This document shows positions 1 through 6,615 of a stretch of 10,075 nt of DNA, one piece after another. This stretch comes from Thermoflexus sp. (GTDB taxonomy: Bacteria; Chloroflexota; Anaerolineae; Thermoflexales; Thermoflexaceae), in assembly GCF_034432235.1 (NCBI RefSeq), contig NZ_DAOUCJ010000014.1, forward strand, positions 1 through 10,075, given 5' to 3'. The notes beneath the pieces were generated by a model. It was not told the DNA's origin. It ran no database searches and saw only the letters and a program-made list of their open reading frames with translations. The position numbers were made by a program, and so were the translations under genes. The stretch's first letter is position 1. Every line of letters begins with the position of its first letter.

Positions 1-34
1 CCGCAAACGCCTGGCGCATCTTGGCGCGGGTCAT
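1..34 (-). CDS. Start of a second copy of the sigma-70-family factor gene (partial, runs off left edge)
   Basis: Reading leftward, an ATG at 34 opens the codons MTRAKMRQAFA, identical in sequence to the first 11 codons of the sigma-factor gene at 9043. It is preceded by the same GGAGGA ribosome binding site. Only 34 bases are in the window, so it cannot be told whether the rest is a full paralogue, a diverged one or a fragment. It points the same way as the Tad operon and begins about 500 bases beyond the operon's last stop, so readthrough from that operon could reach it. The function is inferred purely from identity with the right-hand copy. Confidence 0.7.
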   Translation of the reverse strand, partial: MTRAKMRQAFA

Positions 35-123
35 GGGAACCGATCCTCCGGGATGGATTGGGGCGCGCTGGGAGCCGGGCTCGATGAGGGGATAAGGGGT
101 TTTCTCCACGCGCGTCCATAGCA

Positions 124-132
124 ATGATAGCG
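124..132 (-). promoter_or_regulatory. -10-like element of the left sigma-gene copy, lacking the extended TG
   Basis: On the minus strand TATCAT (129..124) matches the TATAAT consensus at five of six bases. In the right-hand copy the same hexamer is preceded by TG plus one base, an extended -10. Here that T is a C (g132 on the plus strand), giving CGC instead of TGC. No convincing -35 hexamer is visible. This is a sequence-based prediction; whether the left copy is weaker is inference. Confidence 0.4.
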
Positions 133-189
133 AATCCTGACCTTCAGAAACCCCAGCCCAAATGAAAAACGGGAAAAATGGGAAAAACC

Positions 190-535
190 TCTGAGGACCC
201 CGAGCCAGGAGACGGAGAGGATTTCGCCTGGCACCAGGAGGGCAGGAGCCTCCAGGGCTGGGATCAGGGTGAGAGTGAAATCCTGGACCGGGGCCTCGCA
301 GACGCAGGGCGGGTCGCTGCGCTGGGGCAGCCTAGGCATCCGGATCGATTCTCCGGCCCTTCGGGTCCATTCGATTGGCGAAGATGGGCATCCAGGTCCA
401 TGCCCAGGGATCCTCTGATCAGATGAGGCCGGAGTTCTGATCAGCGCTTCCGCCCGCGCGGTGGCCATAGGTGGGGCGGGTTGGGTGCTGGCCACGTGGC
501 GGGACAGCCCGTTCGCTTTACAGAAAAGAAGTCTT
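190..535. other. Gene-free stretch between the Tad operon end and the left repeat
   Basis: These 346 bases follow the last Tad-operon stop (536) and precede the left repeat. No reading frame here has a ribosome binding site, a recognisable domain or the GC-rich third positions of the neighbouring genes. Visible structure is limited to a twin palindrome (414..444) and an isolated perfect 10-bp palindrome GCCACGTGGC at 491..500. No hairpin followed by a T-run is seen on the minus strand, so there is no classical rho-independent terminator for the operon. Confidence 0.7.
414..444. promoter_or_regulatory. Twin palindrome CTGATCAG, centres 22 bp apart
   Basis: CTGATCAG occurs at 415..422, extended to the 10-bp palindrome TCTGATCAGA at 414..423, and again at 437..444. 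The centres lie 22 bp apart, about two helical turns, as expected for a paired dimeric-repressor site. The two halves could also pair as an 8-bp stem with a 14-base loop. It lies between the Tad operon end and the start of the left sigma-gene copy, about 280 bases upstream of that gene's -10. No regulator is identified, so operator or RNA hairpin are equally open. Confidence 0.3.
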
Positions 536-925
536 TCACTGGCCCTCTCGAGTGATCCCCTCCAGCACGTTTGCTTCCACCGCGATGTGGGCGGAGAGGG
601 TTCCCAGCAACCCCCGGGTGGTCACCCGAACCCGGGCCCGACATGTCGGCGGCGCCGGCGCGCAGGACACCTCCTCCAGGACCGCCCCCGGGATCCGGGC
701 GCCGGCCCAGATCTCCCACACCCGGGCCTCCATCGCGGCGGGATCCCCGACCAGATGCCCCTGCGCGTCCGGGGCGCTCACCTGCGCCCCATCCCGCAGG
801 GCCAGGTTCAGGACCGTCCGCGTCCGCTCGATCCGGATCTGATGGACCATCAGGTCCCGGATCGCCGCCGTCAGCGGGGCGAAGACGATGGCGATGTAAA
901 GCGCCAGGAACGGCAAGAGGCTCAT
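536..925 (-). CDS. TadE/TadF-like small membrane protein, last gene of the Tad operon
   Basis: This 129-residue protein has an N-terminal membrane anchor at about residues 2-22 and a soluble extracytoplasmic remainder. A cysteine pair (C88 and C95, in SCAPAPPTC) could form a disulfide. Size, single N-terminal anchor and position after two TadE-like genes fit a minor pseudopilin of the TadE/TadF type. Unlike its neighbours it has no Gly-x4-Glu prepilin site: the hydrophobic run begins right after the start. It may therefore stay as an uncleaved anchor. The ATG at 925 overlaps the upstream TGA as ATGA, which fixes the start and implies translational coupling. The family assignment rests mostly on context. 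Confidence 0.75.
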   Translation of the reverse strand: MSLLPFLALYIAIVFAPLTAAIRDLMVHQIRIERTRTVLNLALRDGAQVSAPDAQGHLVGDPAAMEARVWEIWAGARIPGAVLEEVSCAPAPPTCRARVRVTTRGLLGTLSAHIAVEANVLEGITREGQ

Positions 926-1329
926 GGCGAAAGCTCCCGCCAGTCGGATTTCCAGCGCTCCACATAGGTCTCTTGTCGGACCCGGACGTCCCGCCCCAGG
1001 AACGGAAGGGCGGGGACGAACAGGGTCGGCCGGGCGATCACCGTGCACACCACCCGGCCGCCCCAGGTCCCCTCATGCTGGACGGTGACGTCCACCAGGC
1101 GCCGCCCCAGGACGGCCCGGGCCGCCGCCTCCCCCTGGCGCAAGCCTTGCGCCGCATCCGGGGTCTGGGAGGCCTGGGAGGCGCAGGCATACGCCGCCCA
1201 GACCGCGAGCGCCGCCGTCCGCCCCCGCTCCATCAGGCCCAGGACCCCCCAGAACATCAGGGCCAGGACCGGCAGGGCCAGGGCCAGCTCCGTGAGGGCC
1301 TCCCCCCGCGTCCGCTTCGGCCGCCCCAT
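922..1329 (-). CDS. TadE-like minor pseudopilin with an intact prepilin motif
   Basis: The 135-residue protein has a short basic leader (MGRPKRTRG) followed by EALTELALALPVLALMFWG. This gives Gly9 at -1 and Glu14 at +5 of a class III (Tad-type) prepilin site, then one transmembrane helix to about residue 33. The rest is a soluble domain ending in a Trp/Arg-rich tail. TadE-family proteins are processed by the Tad prepilin peptidase and are needed for pilus biogenesis. The start is fixed by GGAGG, five bases before the ATG at 1329 and 10 bases after the upstream stop. Its own TGA overlaps the next ATG. The longer reading frame upstream of this ATG runs through two other genes and is not used. 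Confidence 0.85.
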   Translation of the reverse strand: MGRPKRTRGEALTELALALPVLALMFWGVLGLMERGRTAALAVWAAYACASQASQTPDAAQGLRQGEAAARAVLGRRLVDVTVQHEGTWGGRVVCTVIARPTLFVPALPFLGRDVRVRQETYVERWKSDWRELSP

Positions 1330-1339
1330 CCCGGCCTCC

Positions 1340-1705
1340 TCACCACCAGCCCGCGGGCGGCCCGTCCCAGAACCGCCACTTCCGGAAGAGCAGGGACAGG
1401 GCCACCCGCCAGCGGATCGGGACGCCGTAGAAGCGCCCGCCGGCCTCCCGGACCTCGTCGGCGCGGGCCTCCAGCGATCGCCGGGCCGGATCCATGGCCG
1501 AGACGATCGCCCCGGAGGTCGTCCCGGGATAGGCGGAGGCCCGGAAGGCGGCCTCGGCCATCTCCCGGGAGCGAACCGTCCACCGGATGGCATAGGCGCC
1601 CGCGTAGAGCATATAGAGGAGCAACAGGAAGAAGGGGACCATGGCCAGGGCGAAGGAGACCAGGCTCTGGCCCCGCTGGTCCCGCCGACGGCGTCCGCGT
1701 CCCAT
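1340..1705 (-). CDS. TadE-like pseudopilin with Ser in place of the conserved Glu5
   Basis: The 121-residue protein opens with a strongly basic leader, then RGQSLVSFAL and a transmembrane helix to about residue 42. The pattern is that of TadE, commonly RGQSLVEFAL, with Gly12 at -1. Position +5, which is normally Glu, is Ser17. The Glu supports N-terminal methylation and docking of subunits in type IV pilins, so this protein may be processed but assembled differently, or only membrane-anchored. The C-terminus is rich in Arg and Trp and ends in GWW. ATG 1705 is chosen over the in-frame ATG at 1750 because GAGGGAGGG lies five bases before it and the 1750 start would overlap the pilin gene. The gap to the pilin stop is 10 bases. 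Confidence 0.85.
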   Translation of the reverse strand: MGRGRRRRDQRGQSLVSFALAMVPFFLLLLYMLYAGAYAIRWTVRSREMAEAAFRASAYPGTTSGAIVSAMDPARRSLEARADEVREAGGRFYGVPIRWRVALSLLFRKWRFWDGPPAGWW

Positions 1706-1715
1706 CGGCCCTCCC

Positions 1716-1910
1716 TCACTCGCCGCCGCTGGCCGCGCCGGTGGCCTCATCCATCTTCTGGCCGCCGATCCGGAAAGCGTTCAGGATCCGCTGGCGCACC
1801 CCGGGCAGGGCCAGCGCGGCCACCACGGCGATGAACAGAAAGAGCAGCGCGAACTCCACCAGAGAAGCCCCCTCCTCGTTCAGCAGGAACCGTCGGATCT
1901 CAGAGAACAT
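1716..1910 (-). CDS. flp: Flp-type major pilin subunit
   Basis: The 64-residue protein has the size and architecture of Flp/Fap pilins. A 14-residue leader ends in NEEG, then comes ASLVEFAL, with Gly14 at -1 and Glu19 at +5, and a hydrophobic helix to about residue 37. The remainder is a short amphipathic and polar tail ending in GASGGE-like residues. Flp subunits are cleaved by a TadV-type prepilin peptidase and polymerise into the adhesive Tad pilus. The +6 residue is Phe rather than the usual Flp Tyr, which leans toward TadE. Small size and position support the major pilin call. GGGAGG lies six bases before the ATG, one of the strongest ribosome sites in the cluster. A 165-base leader with a hairpin precedes it, which could allow separate, higher expression. 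Confidence 0.85.
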   Translation of the reverse strand: MFSEIRRFLLNEEGASLVEFALLFLFIAVVAALALPGVRQRILNAFRIGGQKMDEATGAASGGE

Positions 1911-2003
1911 CGCACACCTCCCTGTATGGAGTTAAGGATGCCGAATGAATGCCGCTGGGCATGGATGCCAGTCGGCCAGAGTGTCCTTCCTCCGTTCTCG
2001 GAA

Positions 2004-2045
2004 CCCCTTTCGGCGGGGCATCTTCCGCATCCTTGCTGAAAGGGG
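2004..2045 (-). other. Hairpin in the leader between tadC-like and pilin genes
   Basis: CCCCTTTC at 2004..2011 pairs perfectly with GAAAGGGG at 2038..2045 across a 26-base loop, and the loop itself can form a small GCGG/CCGC stem. It lies 30 bases after the TadC-like stop and about 95 bases before the pilin start. No T-run follows on the minus strand, so it is not a standard terminator. An mRNA processing or stability element that sets pilin excess over the platform proteins is plausible but unproven. Confidence 0.4.
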
Positions 2046-2075
2046 CCCTGACGCTCTCTTGTGGAGGCCTGATCT

Positions 2076-2975
2076 TCAGAACCCCAGGAAAGCCTCGCTG
2101 CCCAAGAACACCGGCATCAGGATCGCCAGCACATACCCGGCGATCGCCAGGATCCCTGCCCCCAGCACCAGGGGCTCCACTGTGGTAACGATCTCGGAGA
2201 TCCCTTGCTCCATATCCACTGCCAGATCCTGCACCATCCCCTCCAGGATGGTGTCCATCCCCGAACCGCCCGTCCATGCCAGCCGGGCCATATCCAGGAA
2301 ACGGACCACATAGGGGTCCCGGGGATCTGGGGTATGACGCCGCCCTTCTTCGATGGCGGCCAGCCCCACACTGTTGTGCCGGGCGATGAGGAACCGCACC
2401 CAGTTAGCGAACACCCCATCCCCCTGGGCTGCCCGGGAGAAGGCCTCATCGAAGGACCGCCCCGCCCGGAGAAAGCCCCGGGCGGTTGCCACCACCAGCA
2501 GCATATTGGCCCGGAACCGGCGCCGCCGATCGGCGATCGCTCGCGCTATCTCCCGATCCGGGGCCGTCAGCCCATACAACCCCACCGCCAGCCCGGCGAT
2601 CACTCCGGGAAAGGGGGTCTCCCATAGCGCCCCGAACAGCCCCATGCCGATCACCATCGCCGCCAGGCCCAGCGCCATCCCCCGCAGCCTTGCCGCCCAT
2701 ACGGCTGAGATGGTGGCGTAAGGCGCATAGCCCGAGCGGGCGATCCGCTCCGCCAGATCTCCTTTCATCACCCCGACCTCGTCCAGGGTCCTCAGGACGG
2801 GCCAGAACAGGGGGTAGAGGGGGGCCATCCAATCCGGCAGCATCACCCCCCGATCCAGGGGATCTCGATCCGCGCCCTCCAGGCGGATCCGGATTCGAGG
2901 CCGCAGGAAGGCGGCCCAGAATCCTCCCAGGGTGAGTGCCGCTGCGACCACCATCGCCAGCTCCACGCTGCCCAT
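2076..2975 (-). CDS. tadC: TadC-like inner-membrane platform protein (type II secretion F domain)
   Basis: The 299-residue protein has membrane segments near residues 5-23, 103-137 and 266-290. Between them is a cytoplasmic block with the type II secretion F-domain pattern (about 155-260, including LRAGRSFDEAF and TGGSGMDTILEGM). Together with TadB it forms the inner-membrane platform on which the CpaF ATPase acts. ATG 2975 is preferred over the in-frame ATG at 2990. GGGAGG lies five bases before 2975, while the 2990 start has no ribosome site and would place that site inside the coding region. It follows the TadB-like gene after 70 bases and is followed by a 165-base leader to the pilin. TadB and TadC are assigned by order and by relative similarity to family patterns; a swap of names is possible. 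Confidence 0.88.
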   Translation of the reverse strand: MGSVELAMVVAAALTLGGFWAAFLRPRIRIRLEGADRDPLDRGVMLPDWMAPLYPLFWPVLRTLDEVGVMKGDLAERIARSGYAPYATISAVWAARLRGMALGLAAMVIGMGLFGALWETPFPGVIAGLAVGLYGLTAPDREIARAIADRRRRFRANMLLVVATARGFLRAGRSFDEAFSRAAQGDGVFANWVRFLIARHNSVGLAAIEEGRRHTPDPRDPYVVRFLDMARLAWTGGSGMDTILEGMVQDLAVDMEQGISEIVTTVEPLVLGAGILAIAGYVLAILMPVFLGSEAFLGF

Positions 2976-3045
2976 CTCCTCCTCCCGCATCGGCGATGCG
3001 AAGTTCGCCCGTTACGATATCCCTATCTTGACGCTGATCGCCGGG

Positions 3046-3993
3046 CTACACCTCTGGCAGGATGGGATTCCCATAACGATCCAAGGGGATGAGCCCGGCC
3101 TTTCCCCGAGCAATGCCTACGGTCTCCTCCATCGAGAAATAGCGATCCATGATGTATTCCGAAACCAGCAACGATCCGAACCATCCTCCCACCACCAGGA
3201 TCGGGTTGAGGGGGTTCGCCAGCAGAAGATCGCGAAACTCAGGGGCGGCAGACGAAAGGAGCACCAGTCCTCCGGCGCTCATTGCGATGATCATATAGAT
3301 CTGGTTCTGCATCCCCCGCCCCCGGGCCCGGGCCACCTGCAGGATCCGCCGGATCCGATCCAGACTCTCAGAGACGGCTCCTACCAGATCCTGGATCCCG
3401 GCCCCGCCGGTGGCCAGCACTCCCAGCACCTGAGCGGCGGCGGTCACCACCGGATGGCCATAATCGCGGGCCCAGGCCCAGATCGCCTCCTCCCGTCCCT
3501 CGGGGCTGGCCCCCGCTCGCTCCAGCCGCCGTTCCAGATCGGATACGGCCTCCCGGGCCAGGGGCCCGGCGAGCTCCTTCGCCCGGGCCACCGCCTCCGA
3601 CCGGGGAAGGCCGGCCCGCATCCCTCCGGCCACTCCCCGCAGGAACACCATCAGCTCCATTGCCAGCCGGAGCCGCCGCTCCGCCGCCTGCTCCCGGGCC
3701 CGGATGTAGTAAAACGTCGCCCCGAAGACCGCCAGCATAACGGCGGAAACCAGCCCCAGGCCGGCTACCAGGCCCAGGAAGAAGCCTCCCGCCGCCCACA
3801 GGGCGACGAACTGCAAGAAGAGAAAAGGCGGCATATCGATGCCCGCCGTCCGCAGGGTCCTTTCCAGCCCCAGTCGACCCCGGATCTCCCGGAACCCCTG
3901 GAGGGCCAGCAACTGCTCCCGGGGCCGGGCGATCGCCGCCAGCACCCCGGCACCCACGAGCACACCGATCAGGATGGCGATCCCATCCTCCAT
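3046..3993 (-). CDS. tadB: TadB-like inner-membrane platform protein (type II secretion F domain)
   Basis: The 315-residue protein has an N-terminal helix at about residues 5-22, a membrane hairpin at about 56-96, and a cytoplasmic F domain at about 110-225. The F domain shows the typical FLRGVAGGMRAGLPRSEAV and LATGGAGIQDLV stretches. Two C-terminal helices follow at about 231-250 and 264-281. The homologous T2SS/T4P protein (GspF/PilC) couples ATPase movement to pilin extraction. GGAGG lies five bases before ATG 3993, so the start is well supported. It sits directly after the ATPase and the small membrane ORF, in the standard tadA-tadB-tadC order. A 15-residue hydrophilic C-terminal extension (about 300-315) follows the last helix. 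Confidence 0.9.
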   Translation of the reverse strand: MEDGIAILIGVLVGAGVLAAIARPREQLLALQGFREIRGRLGLERTLRTAGIDMPPFLFLQFVALWAAGGFFLGLVAGLGLVSAVMLAVFGATFYYIRAREQAAERRLRLAMELMVFLRGVAGGMRAGLPRSEAVARAKELAGPLAREAVSDLERRLERAGASPEGREEAIWAWARDYGHPVVTAAAQVLGVLATGGAGIQDLVGAVSESLDRIRRILQVARARGRGMQNQIYMIIAMSAGGLVLLSSAAPEFRDLLLANPLNPILVVGGWFGSLLVSEYIMDRYFSMEETVGIARGKAGLIPLDRYGNPILPEV

Positions 3994-4014
3994 CCTTCCC
4001 TCCTTAGCCCTTAG

Positions 4015-4131
4015 CTACTTTTGCCTTCGAAGGGACAACAGCAGGAAGGCCCCGATCGCGCTGGCCTTCGCCAGCGGTGGAAGCTGCGGGGAAAACACAA
4101 GGGCACCCAGGAGGAGGACCCAGGCGATCAT
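4015..4131 (-). CDS. Possible 38-residue membrane peptide between the ATPase and tadB-like genes
   Basis: An ATG at 4131, 17 bases after the ATPase stop, opens a 38-codon frame. It encodes a hydrophobic N-terminal run (MIAWVLLLGALVF), a short polar linker, a second hydrophobic run (AIGAFLLLSL) and a basic end (RRQK). The positive-inside end and two short helices look like a genuine small membrane protein. The frame fills the gap between the ATPase and TadB genes almost exactly, leaving 21 bases to the next ATG. The ribosome site is weak (CGGAG, only three bases from the ATG). No known family is recognised. It could be a Tad accessory peptide or a chance hydrophobic frame. Confidence 0.45.
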   Translation of the reverse strand: MIAWVLLLGALVFSPQLPPLAKASAIGAFLLLSLRRQK

Positions 4132-4148
4132 GGGCTCCGGTCGCTGGA

Positions 4149-5474
4149 TCACCACACGTGGGTGCCGCCCCGCCAGGGCAGGCGTTCCAGCCCCAGCGCC
4201 TCGGCAGAGAACCCGGGCCGGATCGGTCGGGAAACCGGGGTCAGATGCCCATCCTCCCGGAAGAAGATGGTCCGAAGAACCGGGAGGTCGCCTTCCCCTT
4301 CCAGCTCCGGCATCACCTCGGCGATGGCCTCCACAAACCGGCGCATCCCCCCGCTTTCCTCTCGATAGGCCAGCACCGCCACAGCCGTCACCGCCTCTGC
4401 GAACATCATCGCCAGCGTCCGGATCGGCAGATCCCGGGCCTCCGGATGGCTCTGGGCCATCTGCAGATACCGGGACCACACCCGCTCGATGCTGTCGGTG
4501 TGGAGGGTGGTCACCTGGGGGCCGTGGCCGGTGTTGGCTGCCCGCAGGATCTCGAAGGCCTCCGGGCCCCGGGCCTCCCCCACCACGATCCCGTCCGGCC
4601 GCTCCCGCAGAGCCATCACCAGGAGATCAAAGGCCGTGAACGGCACGATGTCCTCCCCGGGAAGCCTGGGGCGGGTGAGCTTGTGCACCACGTTGCCCGG
4701 ATCGCTCTCCGGGCGACCGTCCCAGAAGATCATCAGCTCATAGGAATCCTCAATGACCACCAGGCGGAACCGGCGGGCGGCCACCCGCAGCAGCGCCCGG
4801 GCCAGGGTGGTCTTCCCACAGCCCGTGGGCCCGGCGATGATAAGCGTCCCCTTACGGTCCAGCACGCCCACCAGATAATCCCGGGCTTCTGGGGACAGCA
4901 CGCCCTCCCCAATTAGGCGCTCCAGGTCCGGTGCCCGGCCGGGTCGGGCGAGCCGGAGGGTGAGACAGCTGGAGGGGACAATGGGCGGCTCACTCCAGGA
5001 GACGCGGACGGTGAGGAAGCCGATGGGCTCAGGGAAGTCGAGGGAGAAGGCACCCTCCGCCGCCGGCTTGATGTCGTTAGGGGTCCGGAGGCCGAAGGCC
5101 TCACACAATCTGCGGATCCCACCCCACAGGCGGTCGGGGTCCTGGATCTCCCCCTGCCGCGTCCACCGGCCCCCCCGGAAGGCGTAGATGTAACGGCGAT
5201 GCTGGATGGCAATATCCTCCACCCGGGGATCCGCGAGCAGCTCGTAAAGCTCCCCCCAGTCGAGCAGCTCCATGGCCGCTCGGGCCAGGACCTCAGGGCC
5301 CACCGAGGGGCCCAGCCGCTCCCGGGCCGCCCGCAGGGCATCGGCCGGCCGTGCCGGCCTCCCTCCGGTCAGCCGCGCCAGATGCGCCCGCATCTCTTCC
5401 AGGGCGTGAGCGGGAAGCACCTCCTTTGTGAAGGCCTGTCCTTCTATGGCTTCCACATGGGGCTCTGGAAACAT
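4149..5474 (-). CDS. cpaF: CpaF/TadA-family pilus assembly ATPase
   Basis: The 441-residue protein is a type II/IV secretion hexameric ATPase that powers Tad pilus extension at the cytoplasmic face. Visible motifs are LYELLADPRVEDIAI (about 76-90), Walker A GPTGCGKTT (215-223), the Asp box VVIEDSYEL (about 239-247), Walker B with PDGIVVGEARG (294-304) and the His box TTLHTDS (322-328). All are intact, and the length is normal for the family. ATG 5474 is favoured because GGGAG lies eight bases upstream. In-frame alternatives are ATG 5651 and GTG 5699, but both overlap the lipoprotein gene (68 and 116 bases) and lack a well-placed ribosome site. The extra N-terminal residues they would add have no family match. 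Whether it also serves the WXG-like proteins upstream is conjecture. Confidence 0.93.
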   Translation of the reverse strand: MFPEPHVEAIEGQAFTKEVLPAHALEEMRAHLARLTGGRPARPADALRAARERLGPSVGPEVLARAAMELLDWGELYELLADPRVEDIAIQHRRYIYAFRGGRWTRQGEIQDPDRLWGGIRRLCEAFGLRTPNDIKPAAEGAFSLDFPEPIGFLTVRVSWSEPPIVPSSCLTLRLARPGRAPDLERLIGEGVLSPEARDYLVGVLDRKGTLIIAGPTGCGKTTLARALLRVAARRFRLVVIEDSYELMIFWDGRPESDPGNVVHKLTRPRLPGEDIVPFTAFDLLVMALRERPDGIVVGEARGPEAFEILRAANTGHGPQVTTLHTDSIERVWSRYLQMAQSHPEARDLPIRTLAMMFAEAVTAVAVLAYREESGGMRRFVEAIAEVMPELEGEGDLPVLRTIFFREDGHLTPVSRPIRPGFSAEALGLERLPWRGGTHVW

Positions 5475-5583
5475 GGGCACTTCTCCCGTGAAAGCTCCAT
5501 CCGCCGCCGCTGAGCTGATGTGATCAAAGATTAAGGGATCCAGCGCCCGGAGGGCAGGACCCGGGATGCGGATTTCGCCCGGC

Positions 5584-6615
5584 TCAACGGCCTCCCCGCT
5601 CCAGCCGGACCCATTGGGCCTGCGGACCGGGGAGCGGGTAAAGGGCGCCATCCTCGACGCGCAGGATCCACGCCGAGTCCTCGCTGCCCCCCATCCCACC
5701 CCCGAAGCGCATCAGGTAAAAGCGCGTGTCCGGCGAGCACATCTCTGGTTCCAGCTCCTGGGGGTCATAAGCCCAGGAGATCCACTCAGGGAGAACCCCC
5801 TGGCGCTGAAAGGCCCTGATCCGCTCCGCTCGGGCCTCCTCGGTTCCGGAGACCAGCTCGTAGATGCCCCTCGCCATGTCCAGGCGATATACCCTGGATG
5901 GCAGGGACACCCCCTCTTCTCCTTCTTTGAACCTTTCGAAGACTTCCACAATCACCCATCGGTCCCGGGAAACGCAGAGGGGCCGCGCTTGCCAGCCCTC
6001 GATGAGATCCGCCGGGAGTGGGAACTCCCGAGTGGAGCCGTCTGGCCCAATCGTGCAGATGGCCTGTCCATCGCGGCACGCTTCCGCGCGGATGGAGGAC
6101 GGCTCCGGAGCGCCGAGGGAGATGCCGGGCGGGGCCGGGGTGCAGACCGAACGGGTCGCAAGCGTCGCGCACAGCTCGATCGATTCCCCCTGCCGCCGCC
6201 CGAAAGCTTTTTGAAGACTCCTGTCTTCTCCTTCCCGGAGCGGGATCGGCCCCAGCCACCGCTGGCCATCCGTGAACCACAGGTCCGAACGCTCCCGCTC
6301 CCCGTCCTGCCGGTAGGTGTCCACCTCCAACGCGATCCAGTTCCCCTCCGTCTGGAAGCCATCCGGGAACGGGCGGGGCATAAAGGCCTGCGCCTTTGCA
6401 GCGGTGGGCCGGGCGGTCGGGGAGGCCGTCGCAGGGGGCGGCTTCGTCGGGGTCCGTGTCGGAGTGGGAACCCCCGCTCTCGTCGGCGTGGCCGTGGGCG
6501 GGATAGGGGCGGGGGTCTCCGGCGTTGCCGGTGTGAGGCGGGCCGGGGGCGAGCCGCAGCCGGCCCATCCCATCAGGATGAGGAATGCCCACCGCCGAAC
6601 GCGCCCGCCGCTCAT
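5584..6615 (-). CDS. Probable lipoprotein with Thr/Pro linker and Cys-rich domain
   Basis: The 343-residue product starts MSGGRVRR, followed by a hydrophobic segment (9-18) and AGC with Cys20. This fits a lipoprotein signal, although Trp at -3 is atypical for the lipobox. Residues 20 to about 75 are a Thr/Pro/Ala-rich spacer of the TPTPT kind often seen in surface-tethered proteins of Chloroflexota. The rest is a globular domain with six further cysteines (in ELCA, SVCT, EACR, AICT, PLCV and EMCS), enough for three disulfides, and many aromatic beta-strand-like stretches. No named family is recognised. The ATG at 6615 overlaps the upstream TGA as ATGA, which settles the start. Its place between the peptidase and the ATPase suggests an extracytoplasmic partner of the system, such as an anchor or assembly factor. 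Confidence 0.8.
   Translation of the reverse strand: MSGGRVRRWAFLILMGWAGCGSPPARLTPATPETPAPIPPTATPTRAGVPTPTRTPTKPPPATASPTARPTAAKAQAFMPRPFPDGFQTEGNWIALEVDTYRQDGERERSDLWFTDGQRWLGPIPLREGEDRSLQKAFGRRQGESIELCATLATRSVCTPAPPGISLGAPEPSSIRAEACRDGQAICTIGPDGSTREFPLPADLIEGWQARPLCVSRDRWVIVEVFERFKEGEEGVSLPSRVYRLDMARGIYELVSGTEEARAERIRAFQRQGVLPEWISWAYDPQELEPEMCSPDTRFYLMRFGGGMGGSEDSAWILRVEDGALYPLPGPQAQWVRLERGGR

Larger units (their letters stand above)
1..189 (-). repeat. Left copy of a ~188-bp inverted repeat
   Basis: The reverse complement of this stretch matches 8889..9076 base for base except for one substitution (g132 here, t8946 there) and one extra A in the run at 94-95. The match stops sharply at 189, where the next bases differ, and is still perfect at the window edge, so the repeat probably continues to the left. 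The unit contains three T-tracts, a -10-like element, a leader, a ribosome binding site and the first 11 codons of a sigma-factor gene. This looks like a recent gene duplication or a conversion-maintained pair rather than a transposon end, because it carries a gene start and no transposase lies inside the bracketed segment. Confidence 0.95.

Noticed and set aside
31..495. Minus-strand frame of 154 codons overlapping the left repeat
   Set aside because: It reads through the T-tract and promoter part of the repeat, lacks a ribosome site, and resembles no family; its counterpart in the right repeat is non-coding.
571..1935. Long plus-strand open frame (454 codons) across the pilin and pseudopilin genes
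   Set aside because: It is extremely Pro/Arg-rich, has no ribosome site or domain, and runs antisense to four well-supported genes; it is an artefact of GC-rich codon positions. The same applies to plus-strand frames at 2932..4014, 4077..4916 and 5566..6714.
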